NCBI GenBank assembly: GCA_019745155.1
Contig: JAIETM010000005.1
Span: forward strand, 62,001-126,000
Direction: 5' to 3'
Source: Chitinophagaceae bacterium
Lineage (GTDB): Bacteria; Bacteroidota; Bacteroidia; Chitinophagales; Chitinophagaceae
DNA length: 64,000 nt
Made by a program: the position numbers and the translations under genes. Positions 27,613-37,612 of this stretch are shown here, piece after piece. The notes below the pieces were generated by a model. The model ran no database searches. It was not told the origin of the DNA and saw only the letters and a program-made list of their open reading frames with translations. The first letter of the stretch is position 1. Every line of letters begins with the position of its first letter.

Positions 27613-27642
27613 TTGAATTCAAAGTCAGCCTGATTATATTCG
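27613..27642 (+). promoter_or_regulatory. Promoter of the HExxH protein gene
   Basis: TTG (27613-27615), 19-base spacer, TATATTCG (27635-27642), one mismatch to TAnnTTTG. It leaves a 15-nt leader to the ATG at 27658 and gives the gene a transcript separate from the exporter operon. Confidence 0.55.
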
Positions 27643-27657
27643 CAAAAACAAGGCTGA

Positions 27658-30429
27658 ATGAAAAAGCTAGTATTGTTTTTGTGTTTAGTGCTAATGCAGC
27701 AATTGTCTGCTCAGGAGTTTGGTGGTAACCCGGCTTCTGTGAAATGGAAAAAGATCGATACCGATTCTTTTCGCATTATATTTCCTGCAACTGTTCAGTC
27801 GCAAGCCAAACGTATTGCAGGCATGCTGGAGCAGATGAGTGCTGCGCATACGCAGGGTATTGGCAAGCGACTCGATAAGATTAGTATTGTTTTACAACCC
27901 TATACCACGGTGTCTAATGCTTATGTGGGTTTGGCACCGTATCGAAGCGAATTTTTTCTAACTCCCCCACAAGATGCATTTACATTAGGTACTAATAACT
28001 GGGCTAATACGCTTGCTTTGCATGAATTCAGGCACGTGCAACAATATTCCAATTTCAATAGAGGCGGATCTGCTTTTATGAGTGCTTTGTTTGGTCAGGC
28101 TGGCAGGGCAGTAGCCAATGCATTGGCTGTGCCTGATTGGTTTTTTGAAGGCGATGCAGTGGTGAATGAAACAGCATTGTCGGCACAAGGACGTGGCCGA
28201 ACTCCCTTGTTTATGAATCGTTTTCGTGTATTGTATGACGCAGGTAGAAAAGATGGGTATCAACAATTGCGCAATGGTTCTTTTCGAAAGTATTACCCCA
28301 ATCATTATGAGCTTGGTTACTTGCTCGTTCAATCTGGTAAAAGAAATTACGGTGCCGATATATGGGAGAAAGTAACTGGTAGTGCTGCTGCTTACAATTC
28401 ATTGATCTATCCTTTTCAATCTTCTTTTAAAAAGCACACAGGTGTAAGCTACAAATCGTTTGTGCAACAATCTCTGCAGGCACTTCAAAGCGAATGGGCT
28501 AAGCAATCAACACCTCAGGTGCAGTGGTTGAGCAAAGCTGTTAAGGGTGATGTAGTAGATCAGCTATATGTTTATCCAACAGATGAAGGTGTTGTGTACC
28601 TACAAAAAAGTAGAAGCAGGGTTCCTGCTTTTTATCTGAATGATTTGAAAGGTAATGTACAGCGCGTTGCCACCAGATCCATTGCGGTGGATGATTATTT
28701 CTCTTACAGAAATGGGCGATTGGTATTTGCTGCATTTCATGCAGATAAGCGATGGGGTAATCGGGATTTTACGGATATACGCATACTGCGTTTGGCCGAT
28801 AGGCAAGAGCAGGTTATTCGTGCTAATGTGAAATTATTTTCACCAGATATCAGTGCAGATGGTGAGCAGATTGTCGCTACGCATGTGAGTGATGCGGATA
28901 GTAGTGCGCTGGTATTGCTCGATGTAAAAGGTAAGTTATTGCAGGAAATAGGTTTTGCTGCCCAAATAGTTTCGCATCCAAAGTTTACGGCTGATGCCAG
29001 CACTGTAGTTGCTGCTGCGCGAAATCTTTCAGGAGAAATGGGATTGATCAGATGGCATACCGAAAGCAAGCAAATAGATACAGTGCTCGCTTTTGCCAAT
29101 AGACCTGTAGGGTTCTTACAGGTGCAGGGAGATACGCTCTTGTTTACGGCTACACAAGAAGGTAAAGATGCACAGTATGCCATGTCATTGCTGGATAAGC
29201 AAACTTGGTTAATGGCTGAGCATCCCACTGGTTGGTATCAATCGGCTTATGTAAAGGGTAAAGTGGTTGGTTCTGTTTTTACTGCTGACGGATATCGTTT
29301 GGCAAGCATGCCTGCGCTCTGGCAAAAGAAACTGCTCGACCAGCCGGTGCAAGCTTTGTATACTGGAACAGTACCACCATACGTTTTACCAACTGGTGTT
29401 ACCAAAGATTATTCAATAGCACCTTATCGAAAAACAAAGGGGCTGGTGAATATTCATAGCTGGACACCCAATTACGCTGATCCAGAATGGAGTTTTACAG
29501 CCTATGGCGAAAATGTGTTGAGTACGCTGCAAACAGAATTTGGTTACACGTATAATGAAAATGAAGGAAGCAGTAAGTTCTCTTTCGCCGGTGTTTATGG
29601 TGGTAGTTATGTGCAACCTGTAGTGGGTGCAGCTAAAGCATGGGATAGAAGTTTCCGATACAGGCCTGATACTACTTTATATTGGAATGAAACCGAATGG
29701 TCTGCTGGTTTGCAGTTGCCCATGAATTTTACTTCGGGCAGATTGTATAAGCGTCTTTTGGTGAGGTCAACCTATTATCAACAGTCTGTTCAGTGGACGG
29801 GTATCGCCCAACGTCTGGCCAGAAACCGAACAGTGGGCTATATGCAAACTGATCTGCAGTACACTGTGCAGATGCAGAAAGCCATGCAGCAAATTTTCCC
29901 GCATTTTGCCTTAACGACCTTGGTGCGGTATCGTGTGGCTACGGGTAATACGGATGCCAATCAATTGTTATTGAGTGGTTCACTTTATTTACCCGGCGTG
30001 CATCGTAACCATAGTCTTGTATTGAATCTGGCTGCGCATGCGCGCGATACCATGAATCAATATGCATTTGGTAATAGTTTTCCTTTTTCAAGAGGGTATA
30101 CTGCGGTTGACTACCCGCGTATGTGGAAATACGGAGTGAATTATCACTTACCATTACTGTATCCGGATGCGGGGTTTGCGCAGATTGTTTATCTCTTGCG
30201 GGTAAGGGCTAATGCCTTTTTTGATCATACCATTGCCAGAAGCTTGCGTACGGGCAGAACTTTCTGGTTTAGGTCGGCAGGAGCGGAGGTGACATTCGAT
30301 ACCCGCTGGTTCAACCAACAGCCTTTATCTATTGGATTAAGGTTTAGTCGCTTGCTGGATAGACCATTTGTGGCATCAGACCCGGTAAATGCATGGGAAA
30401 TTATCCTGCCTGTGAACCTGTGGCGATAG
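27658..30429 (+). CDS. Secreted HExxH metallopeptidase-like protein with propeller and barrel
   Basis: 923 residues with a signal peptide ([16 protein letters not shown]). Residues 122-126 are HEFRH, a zinc-peptidase HExxH motif, followed by [11 protein letters not shown] (161-171), where a Glu could be the third ligand as in gluzincins. A middle region (about 290-560) has TolB-like propeller repeats ([32 protein letters not shown]). The C-terminal third (about 600-923) is rich in aromatic, amphipathic strands and ends ...[11 protein letters not shown], like an outer-membrane barrel. So the peptidase may be surface- or periplasm-facing and membrane-anchored. The family resembles uncharacterised Bacteroidota proteins; activity is inferred from the motif only. 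Confidence 0.7.
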   Translation: MKKLVLFLCLVLMQQLSAQEFGGNPASVKWKKIDTDSFRIIFPATVQSQAKRIAGMLEQMSAAHTQGIGKRLDKISIVLQPYTTVSNAYVGLAPYRSEFFLTPPQDAFTLGTNNWANTLALHEFRHVQQYSNFNRGGSAFMSALFGQAGRAVANALAVPDWFFEGDAVVNETALSAQGRGRTPLFMNRFRVLYDAGRKDGYQQLRNGSFRKYYPNHYELGYLLVQSGKRNYGADIWEKVTGSAAAYNSLIYPFQSSFKKHTGVSYKSFVQQSLQALQSEWAKQSTPQVQWLSKAVKGDVVDQLYVYPTDEGVVYLQKSRSRVPAFYLNDLKGNVQRVATRSIAVDDYFSYRNGRLVFAAFHADKRWGNRDFTDIRILRLADRQEQVIRANVKLFSPDISADGEQIVATHVSDADSSALVLLDVKGKLLQEIGFAAQIVSHPKFTADASTVVAAARNLSGEMGLIRWHTESKQIDTVLAFANRPVGFLQVQGDTLLFTATQEGKDAQYAMSLLDKQTWLMAEHPTGWYQSAYVKGKVVGSVFTADGYRLASMPALWQKKLLDQPVQALYTGTVPPYVLPTGVTKDYSIAPYRKTKGLVNIHSWTPNYADPEWSFTAYGENVLSTLQTEFGYTYNENEGSSKFSFAGVYGGSYVQPVVGAAKAWDRSFRYRPDTTLYWNETEWSAGLQLPMNFTSGRLYKRLLVRSTYYQQSVQWTGIAQRLARNRTVGYMQTDLQYTVQMQKAMQQIFPHFALTTLVRYRVATGNTDANQLLLSGSLYLPGVHRNHSLVLNLAAHARDTMNQYAFGNSFPFSRGYTAVDYPRMWKYGVNYHLPLLYPDAGFAQIVYLLRVRANAFFDHTIARSLRTGRTFWFRSAGAEVTFDTRWFNQQPLSIGLRFSRLLDRPFVASDPVNAWEIILPVNLWR

Positions 30430-30565
30430 GTCGGTTTTGCTGATTTTCAGTCTTTTTGGGCTAATTTCGCCCCTCAAAACGGCTAAAAGGAATGTGGATA
30501 TGTGGGTTTCCCTACAAATTCGGGAATTTTTTCCACTAAATTTTCATATTTCACCCAAGGTCTAC

Positions 30566-30573
30566 TATCTTTG
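30566..30573 (+). promoter_or_regulatory. -7 promoter element of the infA-rplQ operon
   Basis: TATCTTTG matches TAnnTTTG exactly, 16 nt before the infA ATG at 30590. The -33 region (TTT near 30541) is a weak match. Confidence 0.6.
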
Positions 30574-30589
30574 CAGCCCCAAATTTTGT

Positions 30590-30808
30590 ATGTCGAAACA
30601 ACCGTTGATTAAACAAGATGGCGTTATTCTAGAAGCTTTGAGTAATGCTATGTTCAGGGTGAAGCTGGAAAATGGCCACGAGATATTGGCTACTATTTCA
30701 GGGAAAATGAGGATGCACTACATCCGTATTCTTCCCGGCGACAAAGTGGGAGTGGAGATGAGTCCCTATGACTTGAGCAGAGGTAGAATCATCTTCCGTT
30801 ATAAATAA
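30590..30808 (+). CDS. infA: Translation initiation factor IF-1
   Basis: 72 residues, the canonical IF-1 length: [60 protein letters not shown] and [12 protein letters not shown], an OB fold binding the 30S A-site. The frame is open upstream to 30437, but the ATG at 30590 follows the promoter -7 element and gives the exact family start. It is the first gene of the alpha-operon run. The usual upstream neighbours secY and map are absent. Confidence 0.97.
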   Translation: MSKQPLIKQDGVILEALSNAMFRVKLENGHEILATISGKMRMHYIRILPGDKVGVEMSPYDLSRGRIIFRYK

Positions 30809-30865
30809 GTGTAATCAGCTTTAAGCCCGTGCTTAAGCTTAATAAACAGGTAAAACTGAATAACA

Positions 30866-30982
30866 ATGAAAGTAAGAGCTTCTGTAAAAAAGCGTAGCGC
30901 CGACTGCAAGATTGTACGCAGAAAGGGCAAGCTGTACATCATTAACAAAAAGAATCCTCGCTTTAAGCAGCGTCAAGGATAA
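30866..30982 (+). CDS. rpmJ: Ribosomal protein L36 (bL36)
   Basis: A 38-residue protein starting [20 protein letters not shown] and ending NPRFKQRQG, the standard bL36 sequence and length. The zinc site is incomplete: only one Cys is visible (SADCKIVRR), and the usual second Cys and C-terminal C-x4-H are replaced ([15 protein letters not shown]). This is therefore a zinc-free (C-) type L36, as is common in Bacteroidota. It lies between infA and rpsM, the conserved order. Confidence 0.95.
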   Translation: MKVRASVKKRSADCKIVRRKGKLYIINKKNPRFKQRQG

Positions 30983-31015
30983 TCCGTTATTAAACCAAGA
31001 AAATAAGCAATCATT

Positions 31016-31396
31016 ATGGCCCGTATTGCCGGTGTTGATTTACCCAAGAATAAAAGAGGAGAAATAGGTCTTACCTATATCTTCGGTATCGGTCGTGCTA
31101 CTGCCCGTCAAATTTTGGACAGTGCAAGCATCAGTTACGATAAGAAAGTAAACGAGTGGAATGACGACGAATTGTCTGCCATCCGTAATTTCATTACCAA
31201 CGAACTGAAAGTAGAAGGTGCGTTGCGTTCTGAAGTGCAGATGAACATCAAGCGTTTGCTGGATATCGCCTGCTACCGTGGTCTCCGTCATCGTAAAGGT
31301 TTGCCAGTTCGTGGTCAGCGTACCAAAACCAACAGCCGTACGAGAAAAGGTAAACGTAAGACAGTTGCCGGTAAGAAGAAGGCACCTAAGAAATAA
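31016..31396 (+). CDS. rpsM: Ribosomal protein S13 (uS13)
   Basis: 126 residues, normal length. Typical start [21 protein letters not shown] and the conserved [24 protein letters not shown], followed by a basic tail ([14 protein letters not shown]) that reaches the ribosomal P-site tRNA. It is followed by a 127-base spacer with two hairpins before rpsK. Confidence 0.97.
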   Translation: MARIAGVDLPKNKRGEIGLTYIFGIGRATARQILDSASISYDKKVNEWNDDELSAIRNFITNELKVEGALRSEVQMNIKRLLDIACYRGLRHRKGLPVRGQRTKTNSRTRKGKRKTVAGKKKAPKK

Positions 31397-31409
31397 GCTT
31401 AATCGCCTG

Positions 31410-31482
31410 AAAGCGCTTCCAGAAAATGGTTGCGCTTTTAGTCTTTTATACAACTGCTGGATCACGCTGTCAAAAACAGCGT
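31410..31482 (+). promoter_or_regulatory. rpsM-rpsK spacer with two hairpins
   Basis: The first hairpin pairs AAAGCGC (31410-31416) with GCGCTTT (31432-31438), with an internal loop, and is followed by a T-rich stretch. The second pairs ACGCTGT (31464-31470) with ACAGCGT (31476-31482) around CAAAA, and a purine-rich GGAGGCAGG follows. They may be attenuator or autoregulatory structures in the mRNA. This is an inference from pairing only. Confidence 0.35.
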
Positions 31483-31523
31483 AGGAGGCAGGAATTTTAG
31501 AAGAATACCTCAAACAAAACAAA

Positions 31524-31934
31524 ATGGCAAAACCAGCAAAAGCACAAAACAGTGCAAAAGCAGCCGCTAAAAAGCGGAACGTAAAAGTGGATGCTGCAGG
31601 TGATGTACACATCAACGCAACATTCAACAACATCATTATCAGCTTTACCAACAAGCAGGGTCAGGTAATTTCTTGGTCTTCTGCAGGTAAAATGGGTTTC
31701 AAAGGTTCTAAGAAGAACACACCGTATGCAGCACAGATGGCTGCTGCAGATGCTGCTAAAGTAGCTTCTGAAGCAGGTCTGAAGCGTGTAGACGTTTTCG
31801 TGAAAGGTCCTGGTGCCGGTCGTGAAAGCTCTATCCGCATGATTGCAAACTCTGGTATTGAAGTTACTTCTATCAAAGATATTACTCCGTTGCCACACAA
31901 CGGTTGTCGTCCTCCGAAGCAGAGAAGAGTTTAA
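31524..31934 (+). CDS. rpsK: Ribosomal protein S11 (uS11)
   Basis: 136 residues. After an Ala/Lys-rich N-terminal extension ([18 protein letters not shown]) come the uS11 landmarks: [20 protein letters not shown], the [14 protein letters not shown] segment, [13 protein letters not shown] and the C-terminal [17 protein letters not shown]. It helps form the platform of the 30S subunit near the mRNA exit. Confidence 0.97.
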   Translation: MAKPAKAQNSAKAAAKKRNVKVDAAGDVHINATFNNIIISFTNKQGQVISWSSAGKMGFKGSKKNTPYAAQMAAADAAKVASEAGLKRVDVFVKGPGAGRESSIRMIANSGIEVTSIKDITPLPHNGCRPPKQRRV

Positions 31935-31935
31935 C

Positions 31936-32043
31936 AGCATGTCCCGTGAAAGCGGGACTGCTCAACATACTGAGTCCAGTAGCGATTCATTTTAAAAAAG
32001 GTTGCCCGATTAATTTTTTACGATTTTTTACCGATCGGCGCAA
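31936..32043 (+). promoter_or_regulatory. rpsK-rpsD spacer with two stem-loops (candidate S4 leader)
   Basis: The first stem pairs AGCA-T-GTCCCG (31936-31946) with CGGGAC-TGCT (31953-31962): ten base pairs with one bulged T and a TGAAAG loop. The second pairs TTGC-CCGAT (32002-32010) with ATCGG-C-GCAA (32034-32043), with one bulged C and a T-rich 23-base loop. S4 autoregulates the alpha operon in other bacteria, so this 142-base spacer is a reasonable place for a binding site. No match to a known S4 leader is claimed. Confidence 0.4.
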
Positions 32044-32076
32044 CGAAATCTAAAAAAATCGAAATGAATAAACACT

Positions 32077-32682
32077 ATGGCACGTTACACAGGTCCAAAG
32101 ACCAAAATTTCCCGCATTTTCGGAGAGCCAATCCTTGGCAACTCCAAGTCACTGTCTAAGAACAGTAACCCTCCCGGTCAGCACGGTGCTGCACGTAAGC
32201 GTAAGAGCTTAGGTGAATATGCCCTGCAGCTGCGCGAAAAGCAGAAGGCCAAATACACTTACGGTGTATTGGAGCGTCAGTTCCGTAAAACATTTGAAGA
32301 AGCTGCCCGTCTGAAGGGTGTAACCGGTGAAAACCTGATCAAGCTGTTAGAAGCTCGTTTGGATAACACTGTTTACCGTATGGGTCTTACTGCCAGCCGT
32401 CCTGAAGCTCGTCAGCTGGTTAGCCACAAGCACGTAACCGTGAATGGCGAAGTAGTGAACATTCCTTCTTACCAACTGAAGCCAGGCGATATCGTTGGTT
32501 ACGCTCCTAAGAGTGTAAACAGCTCATCTGTACTGAGCAAAGTACGTGGCAAGAACCCTAAGTTTAACTGGGTTGACTGGAACGAAACTGAAAAGAAGGG
32601 TACTTTCATCAGCTATCCTGAAAGAGAGAGCGTTCCTGAGAACATCAAAGAACAACTGATCGTTGAATTGTACTCTAAGTAA
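32077..32682 (+). CDS. rpsD: Ribosomal protein S4 (uS4)
   Basis: 201 residues. Start [20 protein letters not shown], the S4 RNA-binding domain ([40 protein letters not shown]) and the C-terminal [21 protein letters not shown]. The zinc-finger cysteines of some S4 proteins are absent, the usual C- form. S4 nucleates 30S assembly and is a candidate autoregulator of this operon. Confidence 0.97.
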   Translation: MARYTGPKTKISRIFGEPILGNSKSLSKNSNPPGQHGAARKRKSLGEYALQLREKQKAKYTYGVLERQFRKTFEEAARLKGVTGENLIKLLEARLDNTVYRMGLTASRPEARQLVSHKHVTVNGEVVNIPSYQLKPGDIVGYAPKSVNSSSVLSKVRGKNPKFNWVDWNETEKKGTFISYPERESVPENIKEQLIVELYSK

Positions 32683-32737
32683 TAGGTACAATTAATTGAT
32701 TCTGTTCGTTTTCGAAACTGACATCTAATTCAAACAA

Positions 32738-32751
32738 GCCTGGCAACAGGC
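32738..32751 (+). promoter_or_regulatory. Hairpin in the rpsD-rpoA spacer
   Basis: GCCTG and CAGGC pair around a GCAA tetraloop, a stable GNRA hairpin, 19 nt before the rpoA start. Possibly a regulatory or mRNA-processing element; inferred from pairing only. Confidence 0.35.
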
Positions 32752-32770
32752 AATAAAACCGGAGTGTAAA

Positions 32771-33769
32771 ATGGCTATTTTAAACTTCCAGAAGCCCGAC
32801 AAAATCGTTCTGCAGAAAGCTACAGATTTTGAAGGTCAATTCGAGTTCCGTCCGCTTGAACCCGGCTACGGTCTCACTATCGGTAATGCGCTGAGAAGAG
32901 TATTGCTGAATTCTTTAGAAGGTTATGCAATCAACGGTATCAAGATTGACGGTGTAGACCATGAGTTTGCAACCATCAAGGGTGTTACTGAAGATGTAAC
33001 TGAAATCATTCTTAACCTGAAGCAGGTACGTTTCAAGAAAACTGTTGACCATGATGTGGCACAGGAGAAAGTAACCCTGTCTATCAAAGGTCGTACTGAG
33101 TTTACTGCCGGTATGATTGGTGAAGTGTCTCAGCAGTTCCAGGTGATGAACCCTGAACTGGTGATCTGCACCATGGACAATACTTCAAAAATTGATATTG
33201 AACTGACTATCGCTCGTGGTCGTGGTTATATCCCAGCTGAAGAGAATCGTCTGAAAGATGGTCCTTTCGGTTATATCGCTATCGACTCTATCCACACACC
33301 GATCAAGAATGTGAAATACAGCATTGAGAACTATCGTGTGGAGCAGCGTACAGACTATGAGAAACTGATCCTCGAAGTTTCTACAGATGGTACTATCCAT
33401 CCTGAAGAAGCAGTGAAGCAGGCTTCTCGTATCCTGATCCAGCACCTAATGATCATCACTGACGAAAACATCACTTTCGATTCTAAAGAAGATAAGAAAG
33501 AAGATGTGGTAGATGAGCAGGTTCTGCAACTGCGCAAAGTATTGAAGACACCACTGGAAGATCTGGATCTGAGTGTACGTGCATTCAACTGCTTGAAAGC
33601 CGCTAAGATCAACAGCTTGAGTGAACTGGTTCAGTACGAGCAGGAAGACCTGATGAAGTTCCGCAACTTCGGTCAGAAGTCACTGAGCGAGATCGAACAA
33701 GTACTGACTGAAAGAGGTCTGAGCTTCGGCATGGATCTGGGTAAGTTGGGCGTAGACGATCTGTCTTAA
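32771..33769 (+). CDS. rpoA: RNA polymerase alpha subunit
   Basis: 332 residues. The N-terminal dimerisation and assembly domain has [20 protein letters not shown] and [20 protein letters not shown]; the C-terminal domain (about 250-325) has [20 protein letters not shown] and [17 protein letters not shown], the surface that contacts UP elements and activators. It sits in the conserved order between rpsD and rplQ. Confidence 0.98.
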   Translation: MAILNFQKPDKIVLQKATDFEGQFEFRPLEPGYGLTIGNALRRVLLNSLEGYAINGIKIDGVDHEFATIKGVTEDVTEIILNLKQVRFKKTVDHDVAQEKVTLSIKGRTEFTAGMIGEVSQQFQVMNPELVICTMDNTSKIDIELTIARGRGYIPAEENRLKDGPFGYIAIDSIHTPIKNVKYSIENYRVEQRTDYEKLILEVSTDGTIHPEEAVKQASRILIQHLMIITDENITFDSKEDKKEDVVDEQVLQLRKVLKTPLEDLDLSVRAFNCLKAAKINSLSELVQYEQEDLMKFRNFGQKSLSEIEQVLTERGLSFGMDLGKLGVDDLS

Positions 33770-33803
33770 TCACAATCGCCGAAAGGCAATTTATCATCAG
33801 TAG

Positions 33804-33828
33804 TCTGCATACCTTGACACGGTGCAGA
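33804..33828 (+). promoter_or_regulatory. Hairpin in the rpoA-rplQ spacer
   Basis: TCTGCA and TGCAGA pair, with an inner CC/GG pair closing a TTGACAC loop, 19 nt before the rplQ start. It belongs to the series of spacer hairpins in this operon; role unknown. Confidence 0.3.
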
Positions 33829-33847
33829 TGAAATAAAATTAAACGTC

Positions 33848-34384
33848 ATGCGTCACGGAGACAAAATCAACAACCTCGGCCGTAAGAAGGCCCACAGAGA
33901 AGCATTGCTGAGCAACTTAGCAAGCCAGCTGATCACACACAAGCGTATTGTAACTACTTTGGCTAAAGCCAAGGCACTGCGTGCTTATATCGAGCCACTG
34001 ATTACCAAGACTAAGAAGACTGGTTCTCAGGAGCAAGTAATGCACCAGCACCGCGTAGTGTTCAGCCATTTGCAGGATAAAGCTGCTGTGAAAGAACTGT
34101 TCACTGTAGTAGGTCCAAAAGTAGCTGCTCGTCCAGGTGGTTATACCCGCATCCTGAAATTAGGTATCCGCGTGGGTGATAACGCTGAGCAAGCAATGAT
34201 TGAACTGGTTGACTTCAACGAAATCTACGGTAAAGGTGTTGCTAAGCAGGAAACTGCCAAGAAAACCCGTCGTAGCCGTGCTACTACTAAGAAAGCGAAA
34301 ACTGAAGAAGCTGCACCAGCAGCTGAAGCAGCCGCTCCTGCAACAGAAGCACCAGCATCAACAGAAGAAAAAGCTGCTGAATAA
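33848..34384 (+). CDS. rplQ: Ribosomal protein L17 (bL17)
   Basis: 178 residues. The conserved bL17 core is [62 protein letters not shown]. About 50 C-terminal residues beyond the core are low-complexity: a basic part ([14 protein letters not shown]) and an Ala/Glu/Pro-rich tail ([19 protein letters not shown]), a form of extension known in Bacteroidota L17. It is the last gene before a strong terminator. Confidence 0.97.
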   Translation: MRHGDKINNLGRKKAHREALLSNLASQLITHKRIVTTLAKAKALRAYIEPLITKTKKTGSQEQVMHQHRVVFSHLQDKAAVKELFTVVGPKVAARPGGYTRILKLGIRVGDNAEQAMIELVDFNEIYGKGVAKQETAKKTRRSRATTKKAKTEEAAPAAEAAAPATEAPASTEEKAAE

Positions 34385-34405
34385 TGTTTCAGCGCTTTCC
34401 ATATC

Positions 34406-34437
34406 AAAGGCAAAACCATTTCGGTTTTGCCTTTTTT
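34406..34437 (+). terminator. Intrinsic terminator of the alpha operon
   Basis: AAAGGCAAAACC and GGTTTTGCCTTT form a 12-bp stem around ATTTC, followed by more T. It separates rplQ from carA. Confidence 0.88.
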
Positions 34438-34505
34438 CATGTTAGCAACTTTTCACGCATAATCTGAGTAGTTTATCATTTTTTTGCAACCGAAAAATCC
34501 TTCTC

Positions 34506-35600
34506 ATGCCCCACCAACAAGCTCCCGCAATTCTGCTATTAGCCGATGGTCATGTGTTTTATGGCAAAGCATTCGGCATGCCTGGCACCACCACGGGAGA
34601 GATTTGTTTCAATACCGGTATGACCGGCTATCAGGAAGTATTTACCGATCCAAGCTATACCGGACAGGTATTGATCATGAACAGTGTACATATCGGTAAT
34701 TATGGAGTGAAAGATTCTGATGTAGAAAGCAGCTCAGTAAAAATTCGCGGATTGATATGCCGCAACTTGGAAGATCAGTACAGCCGCATGATGGCCAAGG
34801 GGTCATTAGGTGAATACCTTGTTGCCAATAAGATTGTAGCGATCGAAGGTGTGGATACCAGAGCACTGGTAGCCCATATTCGCACCAAGGGTGCGATGAA
34901 TTGTATTATCTCTACTGAAATCTCAGATTTGGATGCACTCAAGCGTGAATTGGATGCTTGCCCCAATATGGATGGACTGGAATTAGCCAGTACTGTGAGT
35001 ACTTCGGAAGAATATGAATTGGGTGATCCTAACAGCGATGTAAAAGTAGCTGTGCTGGATTTCGGTGTGAAGCAACACATTCTGCAATGCTTGGTAGATC
35101 GTGGCGCGCATGTACGTGTGCATCCTGCCAAGACGCCATTCAGTCGTTTACAAGAATTCCAGCCTAAAGGATACTTTATCTCTAACGGTCCCGGCGATCC
35201 TGCCGCCATGCCTTATGCTGTGGAAACAGTGAAAGCTATCTTGGATGAATCCAAACCCACATTTGGTATCTGTCTAGGTCACCAGTTGCTGGCTTTGGCA
35301 AATGATATCCCAACCTTCAAAATGCACCATGGTCACCGTGGTTTGAATCATCCGGTGAAGAATATCATCACTGGTCAGTGTGAGATCACTACACAGAATC
35401 ATGGTTTTGGTGTGGATCCCGAAGCGGTGCGTAAGCATCCAAATGTAGAGATCACGCACGTAAACCTGAATGATGACAGCATTGAAGGCATCCGCCTTAA
35501 GCATAAGCCTGCATTCAGCGTACAATACCATCCGGAAAGTACACCTGGTCCGCACGATAGCCGCTATCTGTTCGATCAGTTTGTGCAGATGATGCAATAG
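34506..35600 (+). CDS. carA: Carbamoyl phosphate synthase small subunit
   Basis: 364 residues. Hydrolyses glutamine and channels ammonia to the CarB subunit for arginine and pyrimidine synthesis. The N-terminal domain contains LADGHVFYGKAFG and GEICFNTGMTGYQEVFTDPSY; the class I glutaminase has the nucleophile Cys in FGICLGHQLLALA, with KMHHGHRGLNHPV and the His/Glu pair in SVQYHPESTPGPHDS. carB is not in the window. A position after rplQ is common in this bacterial group. Confidence 0.96.
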   Translation: MPHQQAPAILLLADGHVFYGKAFGMPGTTTGEICFNTGMTGYQEVFTDPSYTGQVLIMNSVHIGNYGVKDSDVESSSVKIRGLICRNLEDQYSRMMAKGSLGEYLVANKIVAIEGVDTRALVAHIRTKGAMNCIISTEISDLDALKRELDACPNMDGLELASTVSTSEEYELGDPNSDVKVAVLDFGVKQHILQCLVDRGAHVRVHPAKTPFSRLQEFQPKGYFISNGPGDPAAMPYAVETVKAILDESKPTFGICLGHQLLALANDIPTFKMHHGHRGLNHPVKNIITGQCEITTQNHGFGVDPEAVRKHPNVEITHVNLNDDSIEGIRLKHKPAFSVQYHPESTPGPHDSRYLFDQFVQMMQ

Positions 35601-35652
35601 GGTAAATCTTTGTGTCTCGCAGCAATTCATGTACTTTTAATCATTCAAGTAT

Positions 35653-36075
35653 ATGAAGATCGCCATCATTAACGGACCTAATCTCAACTTACTGGGCACA
35701 CGTGAGCCAGAAGTGTACGGAGCTACCAGCTTTGAACAATACTTTGCGCAATTGCATAAAGCATTTCCAACGATTAGCTTTAGTTATTTTCAAAGCAATG
35801 TAGAAGGAGAGCTAATCAATGAATTGCAACGTGTAGGATTTGATCATGATGGCATTATCCTTAACCCCGGTGGATATACGCATACATCTGTTGCGATAGG
35901 TGATGCAATTGCGGCAATCACGACACCGGTGATAGAAGTGCACATCAGCAATATAGCTGCGCGCGAAGATTTCCGAAAGATATCTCATGTCTCTGCCAAG
36001 TGTAAGGGTACCATCACTGGACTTGGTTTGAAAGGATACGAATTAGCTGTACAATACCTGATAGAAGGTAAATAA
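35653..36075 (+). CDS. aroQ: 3-dehydroquinate dehydratase, type II
   Basis: 140 residues. Third step of the shikimate pathway. Motifs: IINGPNLNLLGTREPEVYG (catalytic Arg and Tyr loop), LNPGGYTHTSVAIGDAI and VIEVHISNIAAREDFRKIS (catalytic His). The length and all key residues match the dodecameric type II enzyme. It lies 52 bases after carA and eight bases before the next membrane protein gene, so it may be co-transcribed with the latter. Confidence 0.96.
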   Translation: MKIAIINGPNLNLLGTREPEVYGATSFEQYFAQLHKAFPTISFSYFQSNVEGELINELQRVGFDHDGIILNPGGYTHTSVAIGDAIAAITTPVIEVHISNIAAREDFRKISHVSAKCKGTITGLGLKGYELAVQYLIEGK

Positions 36076-36082
36076 AGAATAC

Positions 36083-37612
36083 ATGCGCATTTATCAGCAA
36101 CGGTTGCTTTGGCTGATTGGACTGGTCAGCATTATTAAACTTGTCGTTGCCGGCTCCATGGAGTTGGGAAACGATGAAGTGTATTATTGGACCTATGCGT
36201 TGCAACCAGATTTGAATCATTTTGATCATCCACCCATGGTGGGACTGTTGATTCGCTTGAGCACATTTAATTTGCTCGTAGTGAATGACATTACAATGCG
36301 CCTCGGTGCAATTATCTGTAGCGGATTAGCAGCTTGGTTGTTGTATAGAACAGGCGATTGTCTTGCGCATGAAAGAACAGGTTGGTATGCAGCATTGATT
36401 TATTTAACTGCTGTATATAGCAGCATTATTGCTGGGTTATTCATCATGCCTGATTCGCCTCAGGTATTGTTTTGGGTTTGGTCATTGTATTTAATGGCGC
36501 GCTTAATTGAGCAGGATGGTAAAGGGAATGTTTTGTGGTTATTATTAGGATTAGCTATTGGCTTAGCCACATTAAGTAAAGTGCATGGGTTGTATCTATG
36601 GGCAGGGTTTGGCTTATTCATATTGATTAGCAGGAGAAGCTGGCTGAAAGAGTGGGCTTTGTATGTTGGTGTGCTGATCACTTTGGCTTGTATTGTTCCC
36701 ATATTGTATTGGAACTATGCGAATGATTTTATCACCTACAAATTCCATTCAGAGCGTGTTACACACACTTCATTGCAATGGGATATGTTACTGAGAGAAG
36801 TGTTGGGCGAGTTCGCTTATCAAAACCCGGTTGTTTTTGTTGCGATTGTGCTAGCAATGCTGCGCATCAAGCAACTAAAAGATCGTTTCTTGTTCAATGA
36901 TGTGTGGATTTGGATTTGCTGTATGAGTCTTCCGATGATTCTCTTATTCTGGGGTGTTGCTTTGTTCAATCCTACGTTGCCACATTGGGCAGGACCGGCC
37001 TATATTCCTTTGTATTTGTTGGCCGCATTGTACCTAGATAGTATTAGTCAATATGTGTATCCGCTATTGGTTCGTTTGGCAGGTGGATTGGTGATTTTTC
37101 TTTTAGTTGTTGCCCTATTGTTGGTCAATTTTGCGCCGATGAATTTTGGTAGCCAGGATTCAGAACGTTACGGTGAGTATTGTCCAACACTAGATATCTC
37201 TGGCTGGAAGGATTTGGGTAAGCAAATGAAAACATTGGTGAAGCAGGATATTGAGGATGGTCGTATGCCACCCGATGCAGCACTCATCTCGCACAAATGG
37301 TTTCCTGCCGGGCATCTGGAATTTTATGTATCAAAGCAGATGGATAAACAGCTGATAGGAGCAGGACCATTACAGGATATTCACAAGTTTGCTTGGTTGA
37401 ACCAATCAAGACCTCAGTTAAAACTTGGACAAGATGCATATTGCATCATCCCTTCGAATATTCCTTTGAAGATTATGGATCTCTATGGAAAGAATTTCCG
37501 TTCAATTGATATTCCTTCAGTGATCAAGCAAATGCGCGGAGGGAAGGCGGTACGTTATTTTTATGTGTATCGTATGCATGAATGTATTGCACTGCCGCAG
37601 ATGGGCTTCTAA
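36083..37612 (+). CDS. GT39/ArnT-like membrane glycosyltransferase
   Basis: 509 residues with about ten to twelve membrane spans. The N-terminal periplasmic loop has the GT-C signature ELGNDEVYYWTYALQPDLNH followed by FDHPPMVGLLIRLS, with acidic residues expected to bind metal and a lipid-linked sugar donor. Such PMT_2-type enzymes transfer a sugar from polyprenyl phosphate to lipid or protein at the inner membrane. The acceptor is unknown; no other glycosylation genes are nearby. It starts eight bases after aroQ. Its stop codon abuts the stop of tamB on the other strand. Confidence 0.85.
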   Translation: MRIYQQRLLWLIGLVSIIKLVVAGSMELGNDEVYYWTYALQPDLNHFDHPPMVGLLIRLSTFNLLVVNDITMRLGAIICSGLAAWLLYRTGDCLAHERTGWYAALIYLTAVYSSIIAGLFIMPDSPQVLFWVWSLYLMARLIEQDGKGNVLWLLLGLAIGLATLSKVHGLYLWAGFGLFILISRRSWLKEWALYVGVLITLACIVPILYWNYANDFITYKFHSERVTHTSLQWDMLLREVLGEFAYQNPVVFVAIVLAMLRIKQLKDRFLFNDVWIWICCMSLPMILLFWGVALFNPTLPHWAGPAYIPLYLLAALYLDSISQYVYPLLVRLAGGLVIFLLVVALLLVNFAPMNFGSQDSERYGEYCPTLDISGWKDLGKQMKTLVKQDIEDGRMPPDAALISHKWFPAGHLEFYVSKQMDKQLIGAGPLQDIHKFAWLNQSRPQLKLGQDAYCIIPSNIPLKIMDLYGKNFRSIDIPSVIKQMRGGKAVRYFYVYRMHECIALPQMGF

